Below, one piece after another: positions 42,283 to 55,086 of a stretch of DNA of 64,000 nucleotides. The DNA is taken from the NCBI RefSeq assembly GCF_902167145.1, contig NC_050098.1, positions 81,570,207-81,634,206 of the forward strand, in the 5' to 3' direction. The DNA comes from Zea mays (lineage: Eukaryota; Streptophyta; Magnoliopsida; Poales; Poaceae). Position numbers and translations under genes: made by a program. Every line of letters starts with the position of its first letter. Position 1 is the first letter of the stretch. Under the pieces are notes generated by a model. That model was not told where the DNA came from. It ran no database searches and was given only the letters and a program-made list of their open reading frames with translations.

Positions 42283-42447
42283 ATACTCTTATTTCCTTAT
42301 TTTATTATTTTATAATATATGTATTTATTTATTTATTTAATTTTCTACCAATTTTAGGTCTTACAGCTAATGAAGTCGTTGACGATGCGATCAACAGACT
42401 ACTAGACGAAGCTCCTGGCAAAGTTTTGAAGGATGACTAGGGCCTGT
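42283..42447 (+). pseudogene. T2: last intron and last exon of an antisense gene from an opposite-strand Tat element
   Basis: An AT-rich stretch (42283-42357) ends TTTTAG, then GTCTTACAG, then a short frame (ANEVVDDAINRLLDEAP and a KVLKDD end) with TAG at 42438-42440. The frame aligns with the last exon of the Z1 antisense gene (VVDQLLNEAAEEVLRED), including the split codon at the splice site. So T2 is a Tat element lying in minus orientation. T1 ends on its left and C3 starts on its right. Confidence 0.6.
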
Positions 42448-43748
42448 TGAAAGGGAAATGTGCCCTTGGGCAATTTCTATAAATGTTTTGGTGATTAGAT
42501 GCCCAACACATATTGTTTTAAGGTGATGGGCACTAAGTGTTAAAGAGATGAAAATCAAGAATCAAGGTATGACTCTAGCCATAGTGAATTGTTTTGGTAC
42601 TAACATATTCCTCTAAGTGCTAGACACCTTGTCAAATCAAATGAGATTGGATTGGAGAAGTTTGGCTAAGTCCAGCCAGACTTGCACTAGCCTTCGGTGC
42701 ACCGGACAGTGTCTGATGCCTACGCTGGCTCAACGATGAACTCGCTGCTCTCGAGAATTGCAGAGGGTGCTGCGGCTAAAATGCACCGGACTGTCCGGTG
42801 GTGCACCGGACTGTCTGGTGAGCTAACAACGCCCGCGCCAACGGTCGATATTGCGATTAGCGTTCGACGCGTGGCCCGCGCCAACGGTCACTAGGTCGCA
42901 CCGGACTGTCCGGTGTGCCAAGGGGACCGAGGGCTCAGCGGTTGGCTTCGCCAGAGAAGGAAAGAAATTGGGCACTGTTCATGTCCGGTGGTGCACCGGA
43001 CTGTCCGGTGCGCCAACAGACAGAAGGCAAGAATTGGCTACCTAATGGAGATCCAACGGCTCCTAGCTGCCTTGGGGCTATAAAAGGGACCCCCTAAGCG
43101 CATGGAGCACTACACAAAGCCTCCATTGAACATCCTAAGACGTCTAGACTCCGCAAGCACGCATCCGGATTATTGTGATTGAGATTTGAGCACTTGTTGA
43201 GTTGTGAACTTGTTGCGCTGTGTTTGTGTGCTCTTCTCTTGACTTGTGTGCGTGTCGTTGCTGTGACTCTAGCTTTTGTGTGTGTTTCTTTCCCTCCCTT
43301 ACTCTTGTGGTTTTCATTGAGATCAATATTGTAAGGGTGAGAGACTCCAGCTTATGGAGATTCCCCACAAAGGGAACATCTACTATAAGGAAGAAAATTG
43401 TGGTATTCAAGTGGATCATTGGATCACTTGAAAGGGGTTGAGTGCAACCCTCGTCTATTGGGACGCCACAACGTGGAAGTAGGCAAGTGTTCTACTTGGC
43501 CAAACCACAGGATAAAAATCGTTGTGCCACCTGTTGTTATTCTTGTGCGATTCTCTCTACTTCTACTCACTCGATAATTGCTCTAAGTTTAATACTCACT
43601 TTGTGAAGAGCAGTTAAGTGAGGAAGTCACCTCTCTCTCTAGTCATACCACCTTGGTTTGATTTCACTAACATTTCATAAACCAAGTTTGTGGCATTTAA
43701 AGTTGATTGTTACAGGATCACCTATTCACCCCCCTCTAGGTGCTCTCA
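42448..43748 (+). repeat. C3 5' LTR (1,301 bp)
   Basis: From TGAAAGGGAAATGTGCCC to GTGCTCTCA. TATA box TATAAAAGG at 43079-43087. CACCGGACTGTCCGGTG-type palindromes between about 42697 and 43010. Confidence 0.9.
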
Positions 43749-43766
43749 GTTGGTATCGGGACTAAC
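43749..43766 (+). other. C3 primer-binding site
   Basis: GTTGGTATCGGGACTAAC directly after the LTR; the TTGGTATC core is kept and the rest has diverged. Confidence 0.65.
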
Positions 43767-43777
43767 CACCCGAAGAG

Positions 43778-45724
43778 ACGGATCCTAAAGGTAAGGGGAT
43801 GGTGATCGACGACAAGGAGAAGGAGACCCTCTACGTCAATGAGCCAAAAGACGACAAACCCACTGACTCAGGCTCAAGTCACAAGAAGATGGATGGAAAG
43901 AAGAAGAGGCGCATAAAGAAGATCATTTACTACGACAGTGACGCCTCCTCCTCTTCACCAAGGGTTGACGTTGACGAAGGCTCTTCGTCGAAAAAGAAAA
44001 CAGTTAATCAAAACTATTCTTTTGATTATTCTCGTATCCCTTATAATTGGAATGCCCATTTACTATCTATTCCACTTGGAAAACCCCCACACATTGATGG
44101 AGAGGACTATTCATTTTGTAGTCATAAAATGCATAGTCACTTATTTTCCCTCCATCCTAGTATTTGGGAAATTGTTGAAAATGGAATGCATTTCGATAGC
44201 ACTAACAATAGTGTATTTATTAATGAGCAAATATATAAAAATGCCCAAGCTACTACTGTCTTGCTAGCATATCTATGTAGGGATGAATACAACAAAGTGA
44301 GCGGCTTGGACAATGCCAAGCAAATATGGGATACCCTCAAGATCTCTCACGAGGGTAATGATGCCACCATGATTACCAAGATGGAACTGGTGGAAAGTGA
44401 ACTAGGGAGGTTCGCCATGATAAGGGGAGAGGAGCCAACTCAAACGTACAACAGGCTCAAGACCCTGGTCAACAAAATTCGAAGCTATGGGAGTACAAGA
44501 TGGACGGATCATGATGTCGTCCGACTCATGCTAACGTCATTTACCGTTATTGATCCTCATCTTGTAAATCTTATTCGTGAGAACCCCAGGTACACCAAGA
44601 TGACGCTCGAGGAAATTCTCGGAAAATTCGTGAGCGGGCGCATGATGGTGAAGGAAGCGAGGTATGTGGGAGATGCTTTAAACGGACCGCTTCCTCTCTA
44701 CGAGCTACAGCCTGTTGCTCTCAAAGCAACCAGCAACAAGGAGGGCTACCTAGCAAGGTAGCACAAGTGGAGGTTGTCGGGCTCAACGAGGACGAAATGA
44801 CGCTTATAATCAAGCGCTTCAAGACCGCCTTGAAGGATGCAAGGAGTATCCCAACAAGAACAAATCAAGGGGAAAGTGCTCCTGCTTCAAATGCGATAAG
44901 TCTGGTCATTCCATAGCACAATGACCCGATAATGACAATGACCAGGCACAAGAAAAGAAAGGGAAGAAGGAAAGGAAGAAGAACTATAAGAAGGCGAAGG
45001 GCGAGGTACACATTGGAAAAGAATGGGACTCCGAGTGCTCTTCATCCGACTCCGATGATAAAGGACTAGCTGCCTCAGCCTTCAACAAGTCCTTCCTCTT
45101 CCCCAACAAACGACACACGTGCCTCATGGCTAAGGAGAAGAAGGTACATATACGAGATACACCTAAGTACACTTCTTCTAGTGATGAGGAATCTTCTGAT
45201 GATGAAGTAGATTATAGTGATTTATTTAAAGGATTAGATAGAACTAAGATAGATAAAATAAAAAAATTGATTGATGCTCTTAATGAAAAGGATAGGTTGC
45301 TAGAAAAGCAAGAAGATATTCTGTATGACGAACATGATAAATTTATTAATGTTCAAAAATCTCTTGCTCTAGAAATTAAGAAAAATGAAATATTGTCTTT
45401 TGAGCTATCTACCTGCCATGATTCTATTTGTAGTCTCAAAACTTTGAATGATGATTTAAATACAAAGCTAGAAAAATTTAATGTGGCTAATTCATCTATA
45501 GAGCATGTTCTAATCTACAATAGATGCAAAGATTTTAATATTGACGCTTGCAATGAACATGCTTCTACCATTCTTAAGTTGAACAATGATGTTACAAGTC
45601 TTAATGCTCAACTTAAGACTTGCAAGGATAATTATGAGAAACTAAAATTTGTTAGGGATGCCTACACCATTGGTAGACACCCCTCTAGTAAGGATGGACT
45701 TGGTTTCCAAAAGGAGACCAAGAA
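43778..45724 (+). pseudogene. gag: C3 gag
   Basis: The usual start codon is ACG at 43778-43780; the next in-frame Met is at 43799. A UBN2-type domain (NAQATTVLLAYLCRDEYNKVSG, shown here only as its position, 44240-44310; LGRFAMIRGEEPTQTYNRL) is followed by a one-base deletion near 44745 that causes TAG at 44759. The CCHC knuckle has TGA at 44922-44924 in place of its last Cys. The downstream acidic and coiled-coil part is open from 45126 to 45724. S2 then interrupts it, and a short end (KAPMASSSKKNHAYLYD) resumes after 50624, reaching a stop near 51080. Confidence 0.85.
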
Positions 45725-48700
45725 TGTGGCAGAACCTCCCAAGTTATTGGCCCACATGCACCTGCCCTTATCTCAAAGACCTCAAACGGCTATGCATGTG
45801 CACCAGATAACTTAATAGGATCTGTCCGAGTGTCCCAAGGACCTCGGATAAACCACTTACAACCAGGACCGCAGGATTAAGTAAACACAAATCACACACC
45901 AACAATTTGCAATAGAAATCTTATTACTAAATTTTACAAGTTACATCATGTTTTATAATGTACATGATCGGAGTGATTACAAAAGTGATTCAAAGAATTA
46001 ACTTTGAACTGTTATAAATTATTTATAAGTTTGAAATATATGCTAGCTCAAGTGACCATCCTCAATAAGAAGTATAGAAGAGTTACTTAGACTTATAAGA
46101 AGGTCGGGCCCACCGGCGCTTAACACCATCCACAGCAGCACAATTCTAGTACCTGCGACAACATGGGTTCGAAAACCCTGAGTACGAAGTGTACTTTCGC
46201 AAGTCTTACCCGTCTAAGGAAAAAGACTCTTAAGGATATGTTGGCTTTTGGGAATCAAGGTAAAGCTTATCAAGAATCAAAGACTCTGTTTGCAGAAAAG
46301 CTTACTATGAGTGGATCCTTAAAATCCATTTTTTACTTGTCAGGTTAAGTAAAGTTACCTGCATCTAGAGTTCTTTCTATTCTAGTTCAAGCACTTGGCC
46401 TGCACTAGCCGTTTTTTATCACCCCTTTACTTTACTGGATTGCTACGTGTAAGTCAGTGACCAAGTCTTCATGTCCGAGAAGTAATGGCGATCCGAATCG
46501 ATTAATACCCAGCTGGGGATCTCCAATCACACGACATATGTAGCACTTAACCCTTGCATATGTCAACTCGCCACTGGGTTTCTTAAGACCAGACCAGGTT
46601 CACGCCAACCGAGAGCACAGATACACCACCGTCCAGCCTCTTGCCATGGAGGGTACACGCTACTCTCGACATCTCCCCACTCCCATTGTGTGTTGGCCTT
46701 TCTGGTATTAGTCTGCCCGAGGCAAAGCTTACCCATGATGAGGCATGTGGCCAGTTAAAAGGTCCTCGATCATCAGGCCTACATCGGCACGGTCCTTAAT
46801 CGACTCAGATGGAGACACTACACCGAGACTCCCTTCTCGTGCAAGTCAACCGCCTGGTCTCAGCTTTATCATTTAAAACCCAAAGTTTGGTACCTGGCAG
46901 AGGTACATCTTTTCAGATGTTGAACCCATCACGGCCATGATGGATTCACCATCAAGTTTTAATTTTGAAAACTTCCCATCCAATCTGTAGCATCACTTTT
47001 GTTTTAAAACAAAACATTTTGTTTTTCTAAAGCAAGGCTAAGCATCATAAAAATCCTTTTTATAAAAGGGTGTCATGGAAGGGTAATCAATTTTCTAAGG
47101 AAGGAAATGCATCAATTGTTTAGCACATAACTCCTATCACCTAATGCATCAAACAAGGTGATAAAGATTTTAAAACAGCAAGGAGGTGGCAAATGTACCG
47201 GGGCTTGCCTGGATAACACTAGGTTAGTGTTTGTTAGGTGGCGACCATCTTTTGTCTTCGCACTTGTTTAGATTATCCATCTTCAAGTTCGTCCATCAGC
47301 ATCATCTTGTGGTCGACTCATCTTTGGTCCTCCGCATCACGTGTTCCACTAGCGTACCTCATGAGATGCATAATGCACATGCATGAATCATATAGCAAAT
47401 AACACAAACTATGATGATGCTACACAATAGAGAATTGCACATTTAGCAGCGAGGCACATTACAACACACATAAGCAAATATTAGATATAGATATATTACT
47501 AAGTACAACTAATACGTTTTTCCAACTTAACTGGATCTAACACAAACATTAAAATAATAAACCAAGCTCAAGTCCTATATAAACCTTAGCTAAAGCATAA
47601 CATTGATAATCTAATAAAATTCCGACTCACCATTATAGGACATCCACGACTTAGAATAAGAATATAAGCCATTCAACTAGTTTTTATAATTATTATTCTA
47701 GACTATTATGACTAACACGCCAACTAAACAAAATATCTCATTTATCTATAATTCAACAAGTAGAACATTATCATATCACATATAGTTCTGCAAAACTGCT
47801 TTGTAACAACCCAAATATCTAAAGCGTTTATGCGCACTTGCTATTATGAAAATCTTAGGTTTCAATTAAAAACGACTGATCGATGCTACTATAACGCAAG
47901 GGATCATCATCATCCTGTAATAAGGATTCTCTCAAGTAACACTAAAAGTACTACCGGCTAGACAATTTCAAAAATGCTAATCCCACTTCTTACATTATTA
48001 ATTTAATCGTGCCTTGCATACAAGTCTAACAACACATGACACAACTATTGCATAGGAAATATTACTGCAAACACCTTATGGCAACATATAACACACAAAA
48101 AAAATAAGAAAGGTATTCTTCCCAAAGCATCGCCACAATATAACTAACCAATCCAACTAACCGTAAAAACAAATCAGCTTACCATAACTGAATCGACTTA
48201 ACAGATGAGAGACGACGATGATCTACGGTTCAAACCTTTTCTTGAGCATCTGGCGAGTGATGGGCACATATCTCTCTTCTTCACCACCTTGCCCATAAAC
48301 ATAACCAAAAGCCAAAAGAGAGCAGACCCGCTCCCCTGAGTCGAGTAGCACACAAATGACAAACACAACAAAGTAGATGTCGTCGAAGGCATGCTCGCGT
48401 CAAGCAGATCAAACGCGAGACACAAGGCGTGCAACCACAGGCATGAGGCTGGAAGAGCAGCGAGGTGAAGTTTGACAATCGGTGCATTGCTGTCGAGGTG
48501 GTGCTACGACGATGAAGACGACGGGATCGAACGATCGACGGGATCGAACGATGCTTCAACTCTATACTACAGATTTCATCGAGCAGCCCCTAAGTGGCAG
48601 CAATAAGGCTACACACAACGTGGCTGGCCAAACAATACGACGACAAGAGCAAGGAGGTACCACAGCACACAAAGGACGGCAAGAAGAAGTTTGGCGCCAA

Positions 48701-50619
48701 CTATGACGTGCGCGCATATTCCTAGGATTCGACGAGCTGGGCAGAGCAGAGAGCCGACCCCATGTGGCACCGACGACAACGCTAACTCGCAAAGCTTTCC
48801 CGCTGCACACAGAACGCCGGTACGGCATCACGGCAGACTCCAAAACATTAACAGTGAAGACCATAGAACAAGCAGGCTGGGCGCCAGAGATCAGAGACGC
48901 GCAGGGGAGGAGATCCAGCGCAGGGAGCAGCAACCGACCATGGCAGAAGGAGCTGCGCAGCGGCCAGGTGAAATCCGAACAGGGGCTAAGGAGATGGGCG
49001 TGCACGCACAGAGCAGTAGGAGCGACCGAGCTAGAGCCGGCGCACGCAGGGAAGAGGACGAGGGCGCAGGGAGCTCGCAGCGGTGCTCCACGACGGCCAT
49101 CACCGGCGTCGAGCAGGGGCACAATTTGGCGAGCTGGGAAGCAGGGAGGAGAAAGGTCTGCGCGCCGCCGACGGACAGGGACATGGCGCAAGCAGGGAGC
49201 GCGGGCCTAGGCGAAATCCGAGCAAAACCATGGACTCGGCGGGGAAGCTCCACGGCTGGAGGTTGAAGAAAGGGGAGAAACGCCGTACAGGGGCAGGGCG
49301 AGCTCGCCAGAGATGGAGCTCGGCCGGCAGAGGGACGCGCGGTTGGGGAAGATGGAGCGCGCATCCATGGGCGAGCTGGAGGGAGCGCAGCTTGCGAGGA
49401 AGATCAGGGGATGGAAGCCGGCCACCATGGCAGCAGGAAGCGGTGACGGAGTGGAGCAGGGAGTGTGCCTGCGTAGCTTGGAGACGAGCGTGAGAAGCAA
49501 AGAGAGAATAATCTGGTCCAGAGCCTGCGCGGTGTGAGCGGATGAGAACGACGCCAAGAAATATCCAGTGAATAAGATAAGCCTGAAGAAAAATCTGCGC
49601 AAGGAAGATATGGCCGGGAGAAGATACGCACATAGGAAGGAGATATTCTCTATGATGAACAAAAAAAAAATGCAAGTACGGTGCAAGGGATGGTGGAGAT
49701 ATTTAGAGAAGGATTTTCCATTTTAATCTTTTCTTCTTTCCTTTTTAAAGAATACTGATACTAAGATTAGAGTTTGAGCGAATTCTAAATGGAGTGAATA
49801 TCAGATAAACTTATCTGCTTTTGTCCCGAATATTTGATGTGGTGAATATTTTATAGTCAGATGAACCTTTACCAGGTATTTCTATCCGAAGATTTAAAGC
49901 TGGCAAGAAACATACGGATCGAATTAAACGGATTTCGGCTTCGGTATTTTAATCTGCACTTGATTCAGTTGACTTCAGACGAGTTCCGTTCGCTACTCGA
50001 ACACTCGAATAGAATATCGATGTGGCAAATCGCGAGAGCATATCGACGTATCGCGAAATAAACGGACACATATCGCGAGAGGATATCGACATATGTGTGT
50101 CGTGTGTCGTGTGTCGTCGCGAGAGGATATCGACATATCGCGAATATCTAGATACGGACACACGACTCGACATATTGCGAAATAAACGCACGATATCGAT
50201 GCGGCATCGAGATTGTGATCCATTCCGGAAGAGACGACACGCATCGCACATGTGGGCGAGAAGTTGTGCGCATTGTTCTTTTTCGAATAGCACGGGGCTC
50301 CAATTTTTACATAAAATCAGAAGTCTTGTGATTTTCGTATTCACTTACACGCGTGATCCGAACAGTTCAAAATTCGCCAGCAAACGAAGATTCGATAATC
50401 CAAAAGTTTCTCGAACCCATTTTAATTGTAGATTATCGAAATGAAAACGGCACCAAACTCGAACTTTTGTGAGATGATTAAATTCCAAGCTAAACGAGAT
50501 TTCTCGAATAATCTTGGTAATAGGAGACGGGGCTAATATCGAAATAGTTATTCACCCCGACCATTCTTACTTACGTCCATAATCGTTGTTTAACGGGAGA
50601 TAACACCTGGGGTGTTACA
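45725..50619 (-). mobile_element. S2: solo LTR, 4,895 bp, minus strand
   Basis: A unit with TG...CA ends flanked by a perfect 5-bp duplication AAGAA (45720-45724 and 50620-50624) and no internal LTR border, primer site or protein. On the minus strand it starts TGTAACACCCCAGGTGTTA. This is what remains after recombination between the two LTRs of one element. It is distantly related to S1. The GC-rich part (48,200-49,560) has many overlapping chance open frames on both strands and no domain; the AT-rich remainder shows no gene. Confidence 0.85.
50030..50143. repeat. TCGCGA cluster in S2
   Basis: Five TCGCGA palindromes in 114 bp (50030, 50051, 50073, 50117, 50138), mixed with repeated GATATCGACATAT words and a GTGTCGTGTGTCGTGTGTCG run. 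In element orientation this lies near the start of the LTR, in the probable U3 region. Confidence 0.85.
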
Positions 50620-50624
50620 AAGAA

Positions 50625-51110
50625 CTTAACAAGCCAAAGGACTTCTAGTCTCAACAAGGGAAAGTGAAGGCTCCCATGGCTAGTAGCTCTAAAAAGAACC
50701 ATGCCTATCTTTATGACAAGAGAATTACTAGTATTGCTCATCATGATAGGTGTTATAATCATGATGTTTCTCATGTATGTCATGATGCTTCATTTAGTAC
50801 TCATGCCATGTTTTCATCTAGCTCTTCATATGCTCATGGTAGGAATAGACCTAGGCCCCATGATGTTGCTTCTCATGCGCCTAGGAAGACATTAACTGGA
50901 CCATCTACTCTTTATCATACATGTAATGCTTCATTTGTACTATTATGAAACAATGACAAAGTAGTTGCTAGAAGCTTGGAACCTAAGTGCAAGAGAGACA
51001 AAACTTGCATCTGGGTTCCAAAGTCTGTTGTGACTAACCTTGTAGGACCCAACAAGAGTTGGGTACCTAAAACCCAAGCTTAATTACCTTGCAGGTTTAT
51101 GCATCCGGGG
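50625..51110 (+). pseudogene. gag: C3 gag end, after S2
   Basis: Continuation of C3 gag: KAPMAS then repeated His/Asp/Met-rich sequence (HDVSHVCHDA), a stop at 50946-50948, then the WVPK motifs that close gag proteins of this group, ending TAA near 51080. The segment matches the end of C1 gag. Confidence 0.75.
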
Positions 51111-54100
51111 GCTCAAGCTGGATTATTGATAGTGAATGCACAAACCACAAGACAGGGGGAAGAAAATGTTCACTTCCTACGTCAAGAACAGGGATTCCCA
51201 AGACACTATCATCTTTGGAGATGGGAACCAAGGCAAGGTTAAGGGCTTAGGCAAAATAGCCATCACAACCGAGCATTCAATTTCAAATGTGTTTTTAGTA
51301 GAATCTCTCGGTTACAATTTATTGTCTGTAAGCCAATTATGTCATATGGGTTATAATTGCTTGACGAATATTGATGTATCTGTCTTTAGAAGAAGTGATG
51401 GTTCGTTAGCTTTTAAGGGTATATTAGACGGCAAGCTCTACTTAGTTGATTTCTCAAAATAGAATGCCAATCTAGATGCATGCTTAATCGCTAAGACTAA
51501 TATGGGCTGGCTTTGGCACCACCGTCTAGCACATGTTGGGATGAAGAACCTTCATAAACTTCTAAAGGGAGAACATGTGTTAGGACTAACCGATGTCTGT
51601 TTTGAGAAAGACAGACCCTGTGCAACGTGCCAAGCAGGGAAGCAGGTGCGAAGTACTCATCAAAGCAAGAATGTGATGACAAGATCAAAACCACTGGAAC
51701 TCCTACATATGGATCTCTTCGAGCCCGTTGCTTATCTCAACATCGGGGGAAAGTAAGTATGGTCTTTTCATTGTTGATGATTTTTCCCGCTTCACTTGGG
51801 TATTTTTTCTGCAGGACAAATCAGAAACCTAAGGAACTCTAAAGCGCTTCTTAAGGAGAGCTCAAAATGAATTCGAGCTAAAGGTGAAAAAGATCAGGAG
51901 CGATAATGGATCTAAGTTCAAGAATCTGCAAGTCGAAGAATATCTTGAGGAGGAAGGCATCAAGCACGAGTTCTCCGCTCCCTACACACCACAACAAAAT
52001 GGTGTGGTAGAGAGGAAGAACATGACACTAGTTGATATGGCAAGGACAATGCTTGATGAATACAAGATGCCTGAGCGGTTTTGGTCGGAAGCTGTGAATA
52101 CAACCTGCCCTGCCATAAACCGGCTCTATCTGCATCGCCTCCTCAAGAAGACATCATACGAACATATAACCGGTAACAAACCCAATGTTTCCTATTTTCG
52201 TGTATTTGGGAGCAAATGCTACATCTTGGTAAATAAAGGTAGGCATTTGAAGTTTGCTCCTAAAGTTGTAGAAGGGTTTTTACTAGGTTATGACTCAAAT
52301 AAAAGGCGTATAGGGTCTTCAACAAGTCATCAGGATTAGTTGAAGTCTCTAGCGACGTTGTGTTTGATGAAACTAATGGCTCTCCTAGAGGGTAAGTTTA
52401 TCTTGATGATGTAGATGAGGATGAGGTTCCGATGGCTGCAATGCGAACAATGGCAATAGGTGATGTGCGACCGCAGGAACAACAAGAGCAAGATCAACCT
52501 TTTTCCTCTACATTGGTGCATCCCCCAACTCAAGATGAGGAATAGGTACTCAAGATGAAGGGCTGGATCAAGGGGGAGCACATGAAGAACAGGATAAGGA
52601 GGAAGAAGCTTCACAAGTTCCTCCAACTCAAGTTCGGTCAACAATCCAAAGAAATAATCCAGTGGATCAAATTCTGGGTGATATTAGCAAGGGAGTAACC
52701 ACTCGCTCACGTTTAGCTAATTTTGTGAGCATTACTCGTTTGTTTCTTCTATTGAGCCTTTCAGGGTAGAAGAAGCCTTGCAGGATCCGGACTGGGTGTT
52801 GGCCATGCAGGAAGAGCTCAACAACTTCAAGAGAAATGAAGTTTGGAGCCTGGTGTCACGTTCGAAGCAAAATGTTGAGGGAACCAAGTGGGTGTTCTGC
52901 AACAAGCAATATGAACACGGTGTGGTGACAAGAAACAAGGCTCGACTTGTGGCAAAAGGTTATGCCCAAGTCGCAACTTTGGATTTTGAGGAGACTTTTG
53001 CTCCTGTAGCTAGGCTAGAATCAATTTGAATATCATTGGCCTATGCTACTCACCAGTCTTTTAAGTTGTTTCAAATGGACGTGAAGAACGCCTTCCTTAA
53101 TGGACCAATCAAGGAGGAAGTGTATGTGGAACAACCCCCTGTCTTTGGGGATTATAGGTATCCCGACCACGTCTACAAGCTCTTTAAGGTGCTCTATGGA
53201 CTTAAGCAAGCCCCAAGAGAATGGTATGAATGCCTTAGAGATTTCCTTAGTTCTAAAGCTTTCAAGGTTGGGAAAGCTGATCCTACTCTCTTTACTAAGA
53301 CTTATAATGGTGATCTCTTTGTATGCCACATATATGTCGATGACATATGATTTGGTTCTACTAATCAAAAGTCTTGTGAAGAGTTTAGCAGGGTGATGAT
53401 GCAGAAATTTGAGATGTCAATGATGGGCGAATTGAATTACTTCCTTGGATTTCAAGTGAAGCAACTCAAGGAAGGAACCTTGATCTCCCAAACGAAGTAT
53501 ACTCAAGATCTGCTCAAGAGGTTTGGGATGAAGGATGCAAAGCCCATAAAGACACTGATGGGAACGGACGAACATCTTGACCTCAATAAAGGAGGTAAGT
53601 CCGTTGATCAAAAGTCATACGGTCTATGATAGGATCTTTGCTTTACCTTTGCGCTAGTAGACCAGATATTATGCAAAGTGTATGCACGTCTGCTAGATTT
53701 CAATCCGACCCCAAGGAGTGTCACCTTGTGGCCAATAAGCGAATTCTTAGATATTTGGTTTCTATGCCTTGCTTCTAGATCTGGTATCCAAAGGGGTCTA
53801 CCTTTGACTTAATCGGATACTCAGATTCTAACTATGTCGAGTGAAAGGTTGATAGGAAGAGTACATCAGAGACTTGTCAGTTTCTGGGAAGATCCCTGGT
53901 GTCCTGGAGCTCTAAGAAACAAACTTTCGTTGCCCTATCCACCGCTGAGGCCGAGTATGTTGCCACAGGATAGTGTTGCGCGCAACTGCTTTGGATGAGG
54001 CAAACCTCTGAGACTTTGGCTACAATCTGAGCAAAGTCCCACTCCTATGTGATAATGAGAGTGCAATCCGCCTGGTGGATAATCCTGTTGAACACAGCCG

Positions 54101-54290
54101 CACTAAGCACATAGACATCCGACATCGCTTTCTGAGAGACCACCATCAAAGGGGAGATATCGATATTTATCATATTAACACCGAGAACTAGCTAGCCGAT
54201 ATCTTCACCAATCCTTTAGATGAGAAAAGGTTTTGCAGGTTGCGTAGTGAGCTAAATGTCTTAGATTCACGTAACTTGGATTGGTCTATA
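51100..54290 (+). pseudogene. pol: C3 pol: protease, integrase, reverse transcriptase, RNase H
   Basis: Parts in order: a protease remnant WIIDSE in which the DSG catalytic triplet has become DSE; a pre-integrase HHCC region (WHHRLAHVG ... CATCQAG, about 51502-51650); the integrase core HMDLFEP, RSDNGSKF and NGVVERKN (51700-52130); reverse transcriptase from 52778 with [12 protein letters not shown] and YVDDI; and RNase H to about 54280. Breaks include TGA at 53027-53029 and 53348-53350, TGA at 53628, many stops in RNase H, and several frameshifts between 51730 and 52770. Long dead. Confidence 0.88.
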
Positions 54291-55086
54291 GCATACATGT
54301 GTTCTATGCCTTTGATCATGTTACTTTAAGCATTAATGTCTTTAATTTCTTATTTTTGGTGCTCAAGTTGTACGAGTCATCCCCGGACCTCACAAGTCCC
54401 AATGCAAATGATGCACATGTTTAGGGGGAGGATGTGCTACAACTTGACTCCCTTGAGACTAACTTGTTTGTTGAGTACTCTTGAAATAGTCTCAAAAGTG
54501 TATTGAAAGGGAAAAGTGAAATTGGACAAAGAAAGGGCTTCCACTGCATTCCGGTATAAATGTATCTTGTCCCAAGTTCGTACTTATGTTCTCATTGCCT
54601 TTTGATCTTATTTGACATTTTGGAGAGGCAATGGGGTTAAAGGGCCAAAAAGGTCTCCTGTTTTGGTGCTTCATGCCAAAGGGGGAGAAATTAAAGCCAA
54701 AGCAAATGGATCAGCCAACCACTTGTGAATTTCAAAAATTGTAGAGTTAGAATCTTTGTGTTTGATCAAAACCCTCTTATTGCAAAATTGTTCTCTTATG
54801 GGGGAGAAGTTTCGTTATGGGAAAAAGGGGGAGTTCATGGCATTTGATCAAATTTACTCTTGAAAGATCTCTTGATTTGCCAAAACAAGTGGTTTGATAT
54901 AGAGATAGGAAAAAGAATTTGTTTTGTGAAAATAAACCAAGTGGTGGCAAAAGTGATCCAAATATGTGAAATCCTATGTGAGATAAATTAGTCTTCAATT
55001 TGCACTCTTTAGCTTCTCTTTAAAAATGATGTTGCACTTTGAGTTGCTTTTAATGTGTTGGCATAAATCACCAAAAAGGGGGAGAT
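54291..55086 (+). other. C3 3' untranslated region with polypurine tracts
   Basis: Carries GGGGGAG tracts near 54424, 54679, 54801, 54826 and immediately before the 3' LTR (AAAAAGGGGGAGAT, 55073-55086). This matches the multiple tracts of C2. No gene is seen. Confidence 0.75.

Noticed and set aside
48482..49686. Many long overlapping frames on both strands in S2
   Set aside because: GC-rich LTR sequence with frames open on both strands at once, no domain and no agreement with S1.
45725..50619. S2 as a DNA transposon
   Set aside because: TG...CA ends, a 5-bp duplication and an LTR-type start fit a solo LTR; there are no terminal inverted repeats beyond TGT/ACA.
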